Source: Prorocentrum cordatum (Eukaryota; Sar; Dinophyceae; Prorocentrales; Prorocentraceae). Taken from it: a stretch of DNA of 64,000 nt. Where the stretch lies: the NCBI GenBank assembly GCA_963575745.1, contig CAUYUJ010015696.1, positions 50,316 through 114,315 on the forward strand. Reading direction: 5' to 3'. The translations under genes were made by a program, and so were the position numbers. Within the stretch, counting starts at the first letter, position 1. The number at the start of each line of letters is the position of its first letter. The notes under the pieces are model-generated. The model searched no databases, was not told the DNA's origin, and worked only from the letters and a program-made list of their open reading frames with translations. This document shows positions 43,958 through 53,740 of the stretch, piece after piece.

Positions 43958-44291
43958 ACACACTCATCCGACGCCAGCGGCAAGCGAGCGGACGGAGCCT
44001 GGTGCGCAAAGGGCACCACCTGCTGCAGGGCGGGCTGTGGCAGAGAAGGCCTTCCTTCGTGTTCGACCCAAGGAGGCTGGGACCGGAGGGCACGCCTTAC
44101 TCGAGAGAAGCGAGTCTCAGACAGGCTTGGGCGACCTCCTGCATGGAGGCGCTTCCTAGTCGGGTTGGCGGCCCCGCCCGAAAGCCTGCGGGGCCCTTTC
44201 CACGGCCGCGTGAGGGCCCGCTGTCCTGGTGTGCAAAACACCACACCCACGTGGGAGCCATCGTGGCCCGCCGGCACTCTCCAAGGAGAGG

Positions 44292-44450
44292 AGATGGAGG
44301 AGGAGGAGGAGGAGGAGGAGGAGGAGGAGGTTGAGGAGGGGGAGGTGATTGAGGAGATGGAGGAGGAGGAGGAGGAGGAGGAGGAGGAGGAGGAGGAGAT
44401 GGAGAAGATGGAGGAGATGGAGGAGGAGAAGGAGGAGGAGGAGTCTGAAA
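44292..44450. repeat. (GAG)n/(GAT)n microsatellite
   Basis: GAG units with GAGATG interruptions. Confidence 0.95.
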
Positions 44451-44651
44451 GGCCTTTCTCAGAGTCAGACCGTCCCCCACCGACTCAAACCCGTCAGCCG
44501 CGGCAGCAGGCAAGAGGGGCAGAGGCTCGAGGGAGGGGGGAGGACCTTGGGGGGCGGCAGTTCTCTCGGGGCCCGTCGTCACACAGAGCCTCGGGAAACC
44601 ATCCGGGGTCTATCGTCTTGAGAGAACAAGTGTCAGGGTGATCTCACGTGC

Positions 44652-44815
44652 CTTGATCCACCACGTGCTCAATGACGCGGCTCACAAACTGGGCGGTCGT
44701 CCTCGCAAGTCTACAGAAGCCTTCCGACGCCAGGACATCTTGCGACTGGGCTGTGGCTCGCGACGCGCCCGCTGAGGCGAGCCGATCCGGCCCCATTGAT
44801 ACCTTGCCTATGGAA
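44652..44815 (-). CDS. Low-confidence candidate exon
   Basis: In minus-strand sense ATCTCGCAG precedes SSIGKVSMGPDRLASAGASR, then CRLARTTAQFVSRVIEHVVD, ending GATCAAG before GC. The plus strand is also open and codon-like (44,672-44,854, MTRLTNWAVVLASLQKPSDA), so strand and reality are both uncertain. Confidence 0.22.
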
Positions 44816-45172
44816 CTGCGAGATCTCACCCGCCTGTTCATCCTTGAGGGCTGAAATCCCTTTGATATCGAGGCCTGCGTACGAAGTCTTCTCTGGCATG
44901 AACTCTTTTCCGGAAATGGGCCCTTGGGATTCCCAGAGTTCTGGGAAACAGCGGGGCGGGCCCGACAACCCAGGATGCCCTGGCACCCGCACAAAACGGA
45001 ATACGTGCCAAACACGAATTCCGCGACTTGAAGAACCGCATGGTCCTCGCCATCCCTGGCCACCTGGTTCGGGCCGAACCTGGCCCAGGCCTTGAAGGAG
45101 CTCTCCAGAGGAGCCTCAAGGAGTCTCAAGGGACACTCGGGAGATGCCGAAAACGATCCCCCGAACGAGCTC

Positions 45173-45250
45173 GCCATCGCTCGGACGTCTATTCCTCGTG
45201 TATTTTTCGGCATCGTGCGTTTATTCGTTTTTCGCATTTTCGGCGCAGAT
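45173..45250. mobile_element. MITE family 6, left-end fragment
   Basis: GCCATCGCTCGGACGTCTAT followed by TCCTCGTGTATTTTTCGG. The right half is missing. Confidence 0.65.
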
Positions 45251-45515
45251 AGATGGAACAACACTGCGAGGGTCTCTTTCAGAGCGACTCGCGTACTCAG
45301 AATATGTAGTCGAACATTCAGATCGCGTCGACGGCAGCCGCCGAGGATCGCGGTGGGCCTTTGGGCTTGCAGCTGCGTTGCAGCCTCGCGCCGGATCGCG
45401 CGGACCAAAGGATGCGGGAACGAGGAGAGCAAACAAAGAGGCGCTACAGGAACGTGGCCACTCAAAGCCTGCGCCTGAACATGGAAAATGAGGCGGAAGG
45501 GGGATGGGCTTTCAG

Positions 45516-45673
45516 TTAAGTCGGGCGTGTCCCCCTACAGGGAGTTTTCGACGATTTTTTTAAAGCTCAAGCAATGCTCCAAAATGGTCAAACCAGAATC
45601 AAAAGAATAGTCCCCATACTATGTTTTGGCTATTTTTGAATATTCCCCCTGTAGAGGGCCAGGCCCGACTTAA
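45516..45673. mobile_element. MITE family 2, copy 3
   Basis: 158 bp with TTAAGTCGGGCGTGTCCCCC and TTAAGTCGGGCCTGGCCCTC as inward-read ends. A perfect 8-bp flank GCTTTCAG lies at 45,508-45,515 and 45,674-45,681. Confidence 0.95.
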
Positions 45674-46520
45674 GCTTTCAGGCAAGCGTCTTGTCCTGCC
45701 CCATCTGCTGCACGAGCGCCGAGGCACCTGCGGGTGCAGGCTCGGGGCCCTCCGCGGGCCGGCCGCAGGCTCCCGCAGGGGGGCCCGCTGCAGCTCGGAG
45801 CAGCCTTAGTCTCCAGCTGCTTCGCACATGCTATGCTGGGGCTGGCAGGGGCGGGACCGAAGATGCCGCGGTGCACCCTCTGGCGCGGCCCCCCCTCTGC
45901 CCACCCCCTCCCAAATCATGGGCCGACGGGTCGCATTCGTCTTCGCGCGAAGCGTGCGAAGTCAAACCAACGTTACAAAAATGTTTTCCGGCTGAGCGGC
46001 CTCTCCCTCCTCCATCCCCCCACCCCGCGCTCCCCCTACTCCCTCCCCCTCTTTCGGCCACGGGCCAGGCCTCGCCATGCTGCTGATGGTTATACCTGCA
46101 GCGCAGCTTTCGGAGCCGTGCCGCGGCGCTGTCACCACCGCATTGCTTCTCCTTATTATTTTTCTTCTTCTTCTTATTCTTCTTCTTTGAGCCACTCTTT
46201 CTTGACCCTGCTAGTTTGCGCGGGGGATGGCGCGCGGATGCCCTGCCGGAAGAGAACTGGCTTCCAAGACTCAGGGGCGTTCGTCTCCATGGCCGTCGAC
46301 TTGCAGTGGGCGCGGAAATTCGTCTCAAAGCCCTGCCGGCTGCTCCAACACACGTCGCATGCCTTCGCGCCTTTCTTCTTGGGCCACGCCTGGAAGCCCT
46401 CGAAGACGTCGAACAATCGGACGGCGACCTCGCTACTTATGGCGTTGGCGAACGCGTATCCGAACGTCTGACTCTTCTTGAAATCCATGGGCAAGCGCAC
46501 CAAATCAATCTTCCCCATCG

Positions 46521-46664
46521 AGACAGGTGATGACAGCAAACCACCCTAGCCCGGAGCGGTGCTGAAAGGCAACTTCTAATCCAAGAAGCCAACGTTGGGA
46601 TCAGCCACGATGGCGATACCGAGGCGGCAAGCTGCCACCTGCATCGTAGATATTCGGGATGCGG
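46521..46664 (-). repeat. 143-bp direct repeat, downstream copy
   Basis: About 93% identical to 48,655-48,799 (nine or ten differences, one of them an indel). In minus-strand sense it runs from CGCATCCC to GTCATCACCT. The RT element's reading frame enters it and stops inside (DAGGSLPPRYRHRG then TGA). It ends immediately before the last exon of the Mei2-like gene. Confidence 0.93.
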
Positions 46665-48654
46665 TCCTGCCCGCTCTGTAAGTGATCCATCCTGATTCTG
46701 TCGTCGCCCGAGGCTGGGTGCGCCAGGAAAGTCGCTGGAAACCCAAGATCGCGCGCGATCTGCGCCCGTTCCTGCTGGAAGAGCGGGCAGTCTTGGAAGT
46801 AATGTCTGAGGCTGGCCAACTGGGCCCGGCAGGCAGCGCAGGCCGCTGCTCGGCCACCATGCGTGGGCGTCTTGGCGGCGCCCCCTCGGAAAATCTCGAG
46901 GTGCCTCTTCGCGGTGGCATCTAGGCCCCGCGTCCACTTGGTCCAGATCGCGCGGCTGGACGCGCTCACGTCGACTTCGTTGACCCCCTCGGAGTCCAGG
47001 CGGCTTGCGTGGACCATCTCTAAGCAGCGCACCCTTGCAATCGCACGAACAACGTGGGCTGCGGCGGGGGAGCCTGTCCAGAAGGAGAAGTCCGAGCTTC
47101 GGACGGCACGCGTGACGTTGAGAATCTGCTGCGAATCGTTGCGGTCCACGAACACCTGCAGGCCCCATCTCCGGCTCGAGACCGCCGATTGGCAATCCCA
47201 AGAGCTTGAAATGCGCCGCGAGCGCATGCTTGACGAAATGGCTCCATGCCAGAAGTGGGCTGGCCAGGGTCTTGACTGCTTGGATGGCCGGTGAGGACGG
47301 CGGGTGGAGCTGGGCCCTCTGCGCCCACCACCTCCCCTGGCACCACCATGCGCACCTGGATCGAACAACAGCACGAAACAACATCGCTGGCGTGGTCTTC
47401 GGGGCTGGCGCCACCAAGGGGGCAGCCCAGAGCCAAAGGGGCCGCGCGTAGGCAGCCCCCAACGCCTCCCGCACTGCCATGGCCCCTGGAATGGAAGCGA
47501 GAATGGCAATCGCGTTGAGCAGCTTTGTCCATCCACCTCGGGGAAGGATAGGTTGACGTGGGTCGGCGGGCACGCGCGTGAGCCCCAGGTGATCCACGCG
47601 CTGCTTGTTTATGCTGTCCCAGTGCTGGCGTTTCCCCGTGTTCTCCACGAGCCCGACGTCGGCGTCGAAAGCCTGAGTGGCCGCAAGGCCAGCTTGTAGA
47701 TCCTCTTGGTACGTGGGGCCCTTGGCACCCAAGCACCTGTCGTCCATGAGTGCCCACCCCAGCGTGGGGTCGGGGCGCCACGGCACGAGGATAGCCGTCA
47801 TGGCCCCAGGCGCACAGGAGCCCCCTTGCGGGACGGACTTCGTCGGCCATATCGGCTCGGCGAGCTCATTTTCCACGCGGCACACGCGGGGGCCGCCCCA
47901 AGCGAGCTTGCACGTCTGGATGACGGTCTCGGGCACGGACTGTCTGCGGAAAGCGGCCTCTGCGATGCCGTGGTCCACGATGTCGTAGGCCTTCGAGAGG
48001 TCCATCTCGAGACCAGACTCGCAGGCTTCTGCGAGCCAGTGGCTGATCGCGTGCGTCACGCTCGTGCTCTTGCGGCAGGCCCACTGGTTCGGCGCCGGGC
48101 CGGGCCGGGCAGCCGCCAATGCAGATAGCCAGGCGCGCAGAAGCACGCTGGCCACACCAATGGGGCGCGATTTGTTCTCGCCTTTCTTCGGGATGCCGAC
48201 CACCCTCCAAGGGAAAACCAGCAAGGTGAGGTCCTGTGGTGCCCGGCCGGCGTGCTGCACTGCATACTCGGACGTCTCGCGCCACAGCATGTACAGCTCC
48301 TTGACGACGAACGGGGCGACAGTCAGCAGCAGCTTGACTTCTTTTGACGTCCAGCCGTCGAAGCCTGCAGCCCCCTTCGCTTTCTTGAGGCTCTCCACGA
48401 ATTCCTCTTCAGACGGTCGCCGAAACTCGTCTTTGTCACTCTGGGGGAAACTAGCGTTGTCCGCCCATTTGTGCCAGTTGTCGACCAGCGGTGCGCATTG
48501 GTAGCCTGGCGGTCTCCAGTGGGCCTTCCGTCCCGCATTGCGTGCGCATCGAACCCCGCAGCTGGTGAGGCAGCTTTGAAACGAGGTGTCGCGATAGCCC
48601 AAATGTCTGAGCTCCAGCGTGAGAACATGGCCGAACATGTCTGAGCTCCAGCCC
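46590..48654 (-). mobile_element. Truncated LINE with reverse transcriptase, inside the Mei2-like intron
   Basis: A long minus-strand frame shows RT motifs in order: FDGWTSKEVKLLL, VVGIPKKGENKSRPIGVASV (motif 2), GLEMDLSKAYDIVDH (motif A, near 47,980-48,015), VPQGGSCAPGAMTA (motif B, near 47,820) and WALMDDRCLG (motif C, near 47,735-47,760). The aspartates of A and C are present. Near 47,165 the reading continues in another frame (LQVFVDRNDSQQILNV) to a cysteine knuckle CAACRAQLASLRHYFQDC near 46,830-46,780. So there is one frameshift. No endonuclease or RNase H is visible, and the element appears 5'-truncated at about 48,650. No poly(A) is seen at its 3' end. It differs in sequence from the intact LINE at 57-63 kb and represents another lineage. 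Confidence 0.8.
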
Positions 48655-48799
48655 GAGAGGTGATGACAGCAAACCACCCTAACCCGGAGTGGTGCTGGAA
48701 AGGCAACTTCTAATCCAAGAAGTCAACGTTGGGATCTGCCACGATGGCGATACCGAGGCGGCAAGCTGCCGCCTGCATCGTAGCTCTTTGGGATGCGGC
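48655..48799 (-). repeat. 143-bp direct repeat, upstream copy
   Basis: The partner of 46,521-46,664. In minus-strand sense it begins right after the codons SKG of the Mei2-like exon 1, so it covers the last codons of that exon (RIPKSYDAGGSL) and the start of its intron. A 17-bp tandem CATGTCTGAGCTCCAGC lies just beyond it at 48,604-48,653. Confidence 0.93.
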
Positions 48800-49280
48800 C
48801 CTTCGAAGCCAGGAGCTCCACGAACATGTCCCGCGTGATCGCGTAGGGCACGTTGACAGCACGCTGGTGCGCCACTCGGCGCCCGCGACGCCGCTCGGCA
48901 CCTCGAGGCGACCCGCTGGCGGGGGCAACAACGCCGGCGCCGACGACGAGGCGCGCAGCAGCTGCTGGGACATGTCGCCCTGTTCCGGCTCCTGGTACTC
49001 GATGAAGGTGTTCCGGATGACCAGCCTCCCGCCCAGGTCGGCTGGCCCCGGGAGCTTGGCGCGCCCTGCAGCTCTGGACGCCGGCGGGCGCCGGCTACGC
49101 GCGGCAGGAGGAGTATGCTCTCGGAGGCCCCGCGGGACCTTCGGCGCGGCTGCCGTCGTCCCTGCCCGCCGCGGCATGGAGGACAGGCGACCACGGCGTC
49201 CAACAGGACACCTGGCCCTCAGGGTGAGCGGTTGTGGCTCGGCGCCAAGCTTGAGCCCAAATGGCCACGGACGGCGTCGT

Positions 49281-49361
49281 GCGCTCATTTGTTGCAGTGT
49301 CCTCCAGGCTGCTCCTCGATGGTCCTTGCCGAAGAAAAACGCACACGCCCGAGCGATGCCA
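49281..49361. mobile_element. MITE family 6, right-part fragment
   Basis: GCGCTCATTTGTTGCAGTGT through GCTCCTCGATGGTCCTTGCC to CGCCCGAGCGATGCCA, matching the right two thirds of the copy at 49,881. It abuts the 5' end of the Mei2-like exon. Confidence 0.75.
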
Positions 49362-49499
49362 CGACGAGAATGGCACCTCCACCAGACCAGCTCCCCGAGC
49401 CTGCGAGGGCCTCACGCCGTGCCCCCCCGCCCGGCGAGAGTCTCGCCTCGCTGCCAGGCGCTGCAGCCAGGAGCGCGCGTTGCTGGGGTGAGCTGCTCT

Positions 49500-49690
49500 C
49501 GGGTCGGGCGAAAGGGGGGGATAGCAAAGGGGGGGGTTTGAGAATCAGCTCACGCAGCTGATTTTCCCCCTGCGCCTCCCTGCGCCGAAGGCGGCTACGT
49601 ATCGAGGAATGGGCCCCTCGGGGTGAGGCCGAAACCGGCTGCATGCAGCAGATTTCGTAACCCACCCTTTCCCCCCTTTCGTTTGGTCCG
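49500..49690. mobile_element. MITE family 4, copy 2
   Basis: 191 bp. Left CGGGTCGGGCGAAAGGGGGG, right read inward CGGACCAAACGAAAGGGGGG. The interior GCTGATTTTCCCC, GGCGGCTACGTATC and GGCTGCATGCAGC match copy 1. No long flanking repeat. Confidence 0.88.
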
Positions 49691-49880
49691 ATGCCCTTCG
49701 AAGGACGGAGAGCTTCTCATCGGCGGCGCCGGCGGGCGCGGGCGCGGGCGTCGCCTACGGCAGGGCGTGCCAGGTGCGGGCGCCACAGGGCGGGTGGAAA
49801 AGGACGGGGCGGCCGCGGGAAGGGCCCGACCGCCAAGACTCGGCGAACGAGCCGCGCGCAGGGGGGGAAACAGAGCACCC

Positions 49881-50004
49881 GCCATCGCTCGGACGCCTAC
49901 TCCTCCCGCACGTTTCGGCAGCGTGCGCTCATTTGTCGCAAGGTGCTCCAGGAGGCTCCTCGATGCCCCCTGCCGAGGGACAGCGCACGCGTCCGAGCGC
50001 TGCC
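49881..50004. mobile_element. MITE family 6, copy B
   Basis: 124 bp. Left GCCATCGCTCGGACGCCTAC, right read inward GGCAGCGCTCGGACGCGTGC. Flanks AGAGCACCC (49,872-49,880) and AGAGCACGC (50,006-50,014) suggest a 9-bp target duplication with one mismatch. Confidence 0.88.
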
Positions 50005-50155
50005 GAGAGCACGCAGGGGCGGAGGGCGGAGGAGGGCCCCCCCTCTCCGCCAGAGGGGTCAACCCCCACCGGACCAGCTCCCCGGGCCCGCGGGGGCCCC
50101 CACCCGCCCCCGCCGCGGCGAACATCCGGATGGTCGCCATGCTCGTCTCCTTTTA

Positions 50156-50363
50156 GGACGCCCGAGATGGGCACGGGCAAAAATGGGTACGATGCCCAAC
50201 AACACATGCTGTCCCCAACCAGCAGCGTCCGCTGCTGGGCAGGCGGCCTTCTGTCTCGAGTGGACACGGGCCGCGGCGGCGCGGACAGCGAGCCCTGGTC
50301 AAAGGGAACAAGAGCTGCCGTGGGGCATTGTACCCAGTCTTTCCGCACCCATCTCGGGCGTCC
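50156..50363. mobile_element. MITE family 5, copy 2
   Basis: 208 bp. Left GGACGCCCGAGATGGGCACG and right read inward GGACGCCCGAGATGGGTGCG; pairing continues (GGGTACGATGCCC against GGGTACAATGCCC) to about 45 bp. Confidence 0.92.
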
Positions 50364-50464
50364 AGATCCTTCCCGGTGTACTGCTCGACCGGCAGGCCGA
50401 CAGGGGAGAGCCTGCTGATGAGCTCCTCGCCGGGGCGCACAGGGCGGAGCGCTGCGGGAGACAT

Positions 50465-50576
50465 GTGGGTCGTCGTCGTCGCCGCCGTCGTCGTCGCCGT
50501 CGCCGTCGTCACCGTCGCCGTCGTCGTCGCCGTCGTCGCCGTCGCCGTCGTCGTCGGCGTCGGCGTCGCCGTCGGC
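50465..50576. repeat. (GTC)n/(GCC)n microsatellite
   Basis: GTCGTCGCCGTC units, about 110 bp. Confidence 0.95.
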
Positions 50577-50690
50577 GGCCAAGGCCTCCGACCCCACCCA
50601 GGCGGTCTTTGTGAACAAGTCCCCGACTCGGCGTTGCGGCGCGCACGAGGGTGCGGCCCTCTGAGAAAGGCGGGCGGGGACCTCCTGTGA

Positions 50691-50864
50691 GTCGGCGACG
50701 AGTGAAACGGAGAAGGCCTTCTCGGAAGGGCGGCGGGGCTTCTGAGATGGCCTCCAACCTTCTGAAAAGGCTTCTGTGTCTCTTTGGGGAAGGCTTAGGA
50801 GACCTCTCGGAAGGCCGTAGGCCTTCCGAGCCTTCGGAGAAGGCCCGCCCCCTCTCACTTCGAG
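50691..50864. mobile_element. MITE family 3, copy 4 (diverged ends)
   Basis: 174 bp. Left GTCGGCGACGAGTGAAACGG, then AGAAGGCCTTCTCGGAAGG; right read inward CTCGAAGTGAGAGGGGGCGG, then GCCTTCTCCGAAGG. Interior palindromes are typical of the family. Confidence 0.75.
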
Positions 50865-50883
50865 AAGAGGCTGATCTGGAACC

Positions 50884-50887
50884 GGAG

Positions 50888-50919
<32 letters not shown>

Positions 50920-50923
50920 TGCG

Positions 50924-50973
<50 letters not shown>

Positions 50974-51004
50974 TGCGCCGGCTGCGCCGGTCGCGCCGGT
51001 TGCG

Positions 51005-51053
<49 letters not shown>

Positions 51054-51180
51054 CTGCGCCAGCTGCGCCGGTCGCGCCGGTTGCGCCGGTTGCGCCGGTC
51101 GCGCCGGTCGCGCCGGTCGCGCTGGTTGCGCCGGCTGCGCCGGCTGCGCCAGCGGCGCCGGCTGCGCCAGCGGCGCGTCG
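50884..51180 (+). repeat. 9-bp satellite GGTCGCGCC, array 1
   Basis: About 33 units with occasional GGTTGCGCC, GGCTGCGCC and GCTGGTCGC variants. All frames are open (Val-Ala-Pro, Arg-Arg-Ser and similar tripeptides), which is not evidence of a protein. Confidence 0.97.
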
Positions 51181-51254
51181 ATTGTGATATCAACACAGAC
51201 ATCACAGTCGTCATGTCGCTCTCCCGTCGTGTCCCGTGGGTGGTGTCATGATCT

Positions 51255-51445
51255 CGTGGCGTGGCGTGGCGTGGTGTGGGGTACGGTGTGATGTGGCGTG
51301 ATGTTGTGTGGCGTGGTGTGTGGTGTGGTGTGTGCGTGTGTGTGGTGTGGTGTGGTGTGTTGTGGTGTGTGTGTGTGTGTGCGTGTGTGTGTGCGGTGCG
51401 GTGTGGTGCGGTGCGGTGCGGTGCGGTGCGGCGTGGCGTAGTGTG
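51255..51445 (+). repeat. GTGGCGTG/GTGTGGTGTG-rich tract
   Basis: About 190 bp of G/T words with strong strand asymmetry: the plus strand has almost no A or C. Confidence 0.93.
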
Positions 51446-51539
51446 TAAGTGAGGTCGGTTGCGACACCATCACAGAGATCGCACTTGCCATGTAGGTGCC
51501 CCATGGGAGGTGTCATGAGGACGTGATGTCGTGATGTCG

Positions 51540-52000
51540 TGCCTTTCTGCGGGGGGGATGCCCGGGCAGACTCCTGCTGGCCTTAGTCAAAATGAAGAAC
51601 ACGAGAGGCCGCGGGGGCAGGAATGGAGGAGGGGGAAAGGAGGGCCGAGAGCGAGGATACCACATCAGGAGCAACCTTTTTGACATCGGATCTCGAATGT
51701 CGCGCGGAAGCGTCGAGTAAACAGAAAAACTGCGTCAGCAGCCCGGGTGTGCGTGCAACCCCGGGTGCCTTTCTGCGAACGCAGCGGCGGGGAAAACGAC
51801 ATGCTTGAGCAGCTCGGGCATGCGTGTAATCCCGAGTGCCTTTCTGCGGGAGCATGCCCGTGGAGACTTCTGCCGGCCCTCGTCAAAATTAAACGCGAGA
51901 GGCCGCGGGGGCAGGAATGGAGGAGGGGGAAAGGAGGGCCGAGAGCGAGGAAACCACATTAGGAGCAACCTTTTTGACATCGGATCTCGAATGTGTGCGT
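51540..52000 (+). repeat. ~297-bp tandem duplication
   Basis: The segment from GCCTTTCTGCGGG through GGCCGCGGGGGCAGGAATGG and ACCTTTTTGACATCGGATCT recurs one period later (about 51,541-51,700 against 51,837-51,995), the second half being nearly identical. Confidence 0.92.
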
Positions 52001-52712
52001 CGCGAGCTACGCCTCGTAGTCGCCGACGCCTCGTAGTCGCCGACTCGAAGATAGAACAAGAAGGAGAGAGGTAAATCAACGTACACCTCACAACAATGCC
52101 GTGACCCCCCAACATATCGTGGCCAACGATTGTGAAAACCGCTCTTACCAATCTCATCAGGGCGAGGCATGCAAGATATTTGAGGCACCAGACGGTATCG
52201 ATACCGATGCTTCATGGCCCTCTCCTGGGGTGCCTTCTGACCAGACTCCCGAGGCGAATCCAGCGGTGGCGACGAGGGCCTCCCAGGAGGCCCAACGAGG
52301 CGCAAACGAGGCAAGGGTAGCGGTATGTGTGTCTGGAGAACCTGGGGCGGATCGGGAAAGGAGACGCTGCCATGAGCTCTCGGTGGCACGGAGGGCGTGG
52401 CCCTGCAGGTAGGGGTGACCTTTGGTGTGCAGCTTGGGGGGGGGGCTGCGGGGGAGGGAGGGGGCCAGATCCAAGCGCGTGGGCCAGTGCCTGAGGGAGC
52501 CCTGGTGGGCCCGCACCAAAGGTCAATTTGGCGAAGGGTCGCTCTCACGCGCAGCTGAATCTTGGTCCTGCAGGATCTGCCTCGTGGCAGCCCAACGCGC
52601 TGGGACAGCGCAGTAGAACATGATCGACCCACGAACCCGGAAAGGAATATAGAAATGTAAGGCATTGTAACATTTCAAAGACACCTGATTGGGCGACGGG
52701 CACATGCAATGC
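52000..52712. other. Stretch without a firm gene
   Basis: Contains a small tandem CGCCTCGTAGTCGCCGA (52,007-52,045). Frames are open on both strands (minus RTKIQLRVRATLRQIDLWCG near 52,510-52,570; plus VANDCENRSYQSHQGEACKI near 52,120-52,180). No decisive splice or family evidence. Confidence 0.3.
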
Positions 52713-53331
52713 TAAATGTATCGATGATGATGTACTGTGCCGAGGGCTGTGCTGTGCTACGCCGTGCTGAACTGCGATGTGCCATGCCGCGATTGTTTTC
52801 TATATAGCGTTGTGGATCGAGTCCTCCCTGGCATCCGAGTCCTCACCGAACTGATCTGGAGCGTAAGCTCGAGCTGCTCAGGATGGTAGCTGCCCCAGAA
52901 TTAATCGACAGAGGGAACATGCCAAGAGGACGCGCCGCGGAACGTCCCAAGGGACGCGCCAGGCGACGTGCCAGGGGACGTGCCATGGGGACGCACCGTG
53001 GGACGTGCCAAGGGGACGCGCTACGGAACGTGCCAATGGACGTGCCGAGGGACGTGCCATGGGACGCGCCGCGCGACGTGCCAGGTGGACTCGCCACGGA
53101 ACGCGCCAAGGAACGTGCCAAAGTGTATAGTTGAGTGTATCGATATTGATGTACCGTGCCGACGGCTGTGCTGTGCTGGGCCGTGCTGAACTGCGATGCG
53201 TCATGCCGCGATTGTGCTCTCTCTCTCTCGTGCCAAAGTGTATAGTTGAGTGTATCGATATTGATGTACCGTGCCGACGGCTGTGCTGTGCTGGGCCGTG
53301 CTGAACTGCGATGCGTCATGCCGCGATTGTG

Positions 53332-53363
<32 letters not shown>

Positions 53364-53740
53364 ATATAGATATAGCGTTGTGGATCGAGTCCTCCCTGGC
53401 ATCCGAGTCCTCACCGAACTGATCTGGATCGTAAGCTCGAGCTGCCTGAGCAGATGGTAGCTGCCCCAGAACTAATCGACAGAGGGAACATGCCAAGAGG
53501 ACGCGCCGCGGAACGTCCCAAGGGACGCGCCAGGGGACGTGCCAGGGGACGTGCCATGGGCACGCACCGTGGGACGTGCCAAGGGGACGCGCTACGGAAC
53601 GTGCCAATGGACGTGCACCGCGCGACGTGCCAGGGGGACTCGCCACGGGACGCTCCGCGGAACGTGCCAAGCAACATGCCAGGCTGCAATGCTAAAGGTA
53701 TCGATATTGATGTACCGTGCCGAGGGCTGTGCTGTGCCTG
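52713..53740 (+). repeat. Nested satellite: ~570-bp duplication containing ~10-bp and 112-bp units
   Basis: Blocks at about 52,805-53,150 and 53,368-53,735 are near copies. Each contains a degenerate GGGACGTGCCA-type short array. Between them, a 112-bp unit (GCCAAAGTGTATAGTTGAGT to GCGATTGTGCTCTC) is repeated exactly side by side at 53,117-53,341, followed by (CT)n and TAGATA. The 275-residue minus-strand frame here is satellite translation. Confidence 0.92.

Larger units (their letters stand above)
46174..49288 (-). pseudogene. Mei2-like RRM protein gene, frameshifted and split by a retroelement
   Basis: On the minus strand, exon 1 (from at most 49,288) carries GGRLVIRNTFIEYQEPEQGD and an RASSSAPALLP segment. 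A KNTF-like motif followed by an S/R-S-x-P stretch is what I associate with dinoflagellate Mei2-like proteins. It continues into NVPYAITRDMFVELLASKG (about 48,860-48,800), the start of a Mei2 C-terminal RRM (PF04059 type, consensus near RNIPNKYTRDMLLELL). The final exon (about 46,530-46,174) carries IDLVRLPMDFKKSQTFGYAF, a KACDVCWSSRQGFE segment, WKPVLFRQGI and a Lys/Glu tail to a TAA stop, which completes that RRM. Such proteins bind RNA. Two lesions are visible. TSVLS and NVPYAITR lie in different frames (one base missing near 48,860), and the 2.1-kb gap between the RRM halves holds an RT element. The domain assignment is by eye. Confidence 0.72.

Noticed and set aside
46521-48799. Reading the 143-bp direct repeats as LTRs of a retrovirus-like element
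   Set aside because: The RT is of non-LTR type with a CCHC knuckle downstream and no integrase, protease or primer-binding site; one repeat includes host exon codons.
50884-51180. Resemblance to a CRISPR-like regular array
   Set aside because: Units are contiguous 9-mers without spacers, and the genome is eukaryotic.
50651-51187. Val-Ala-Pro repeat 'protein' over the 9-bp satellite
   Set aside because: Any 9-bp unit without stops gives a tripeptide repeat; there is no start context, splice signal or conserved flank.
52843-53670. A 275-residue minus-strand frame with repeated RPLARPLG/WHVPWHVP words
   Set aside because: It is the satellite at 52.7-53.7 kb read in one frame; other frames are equally open.
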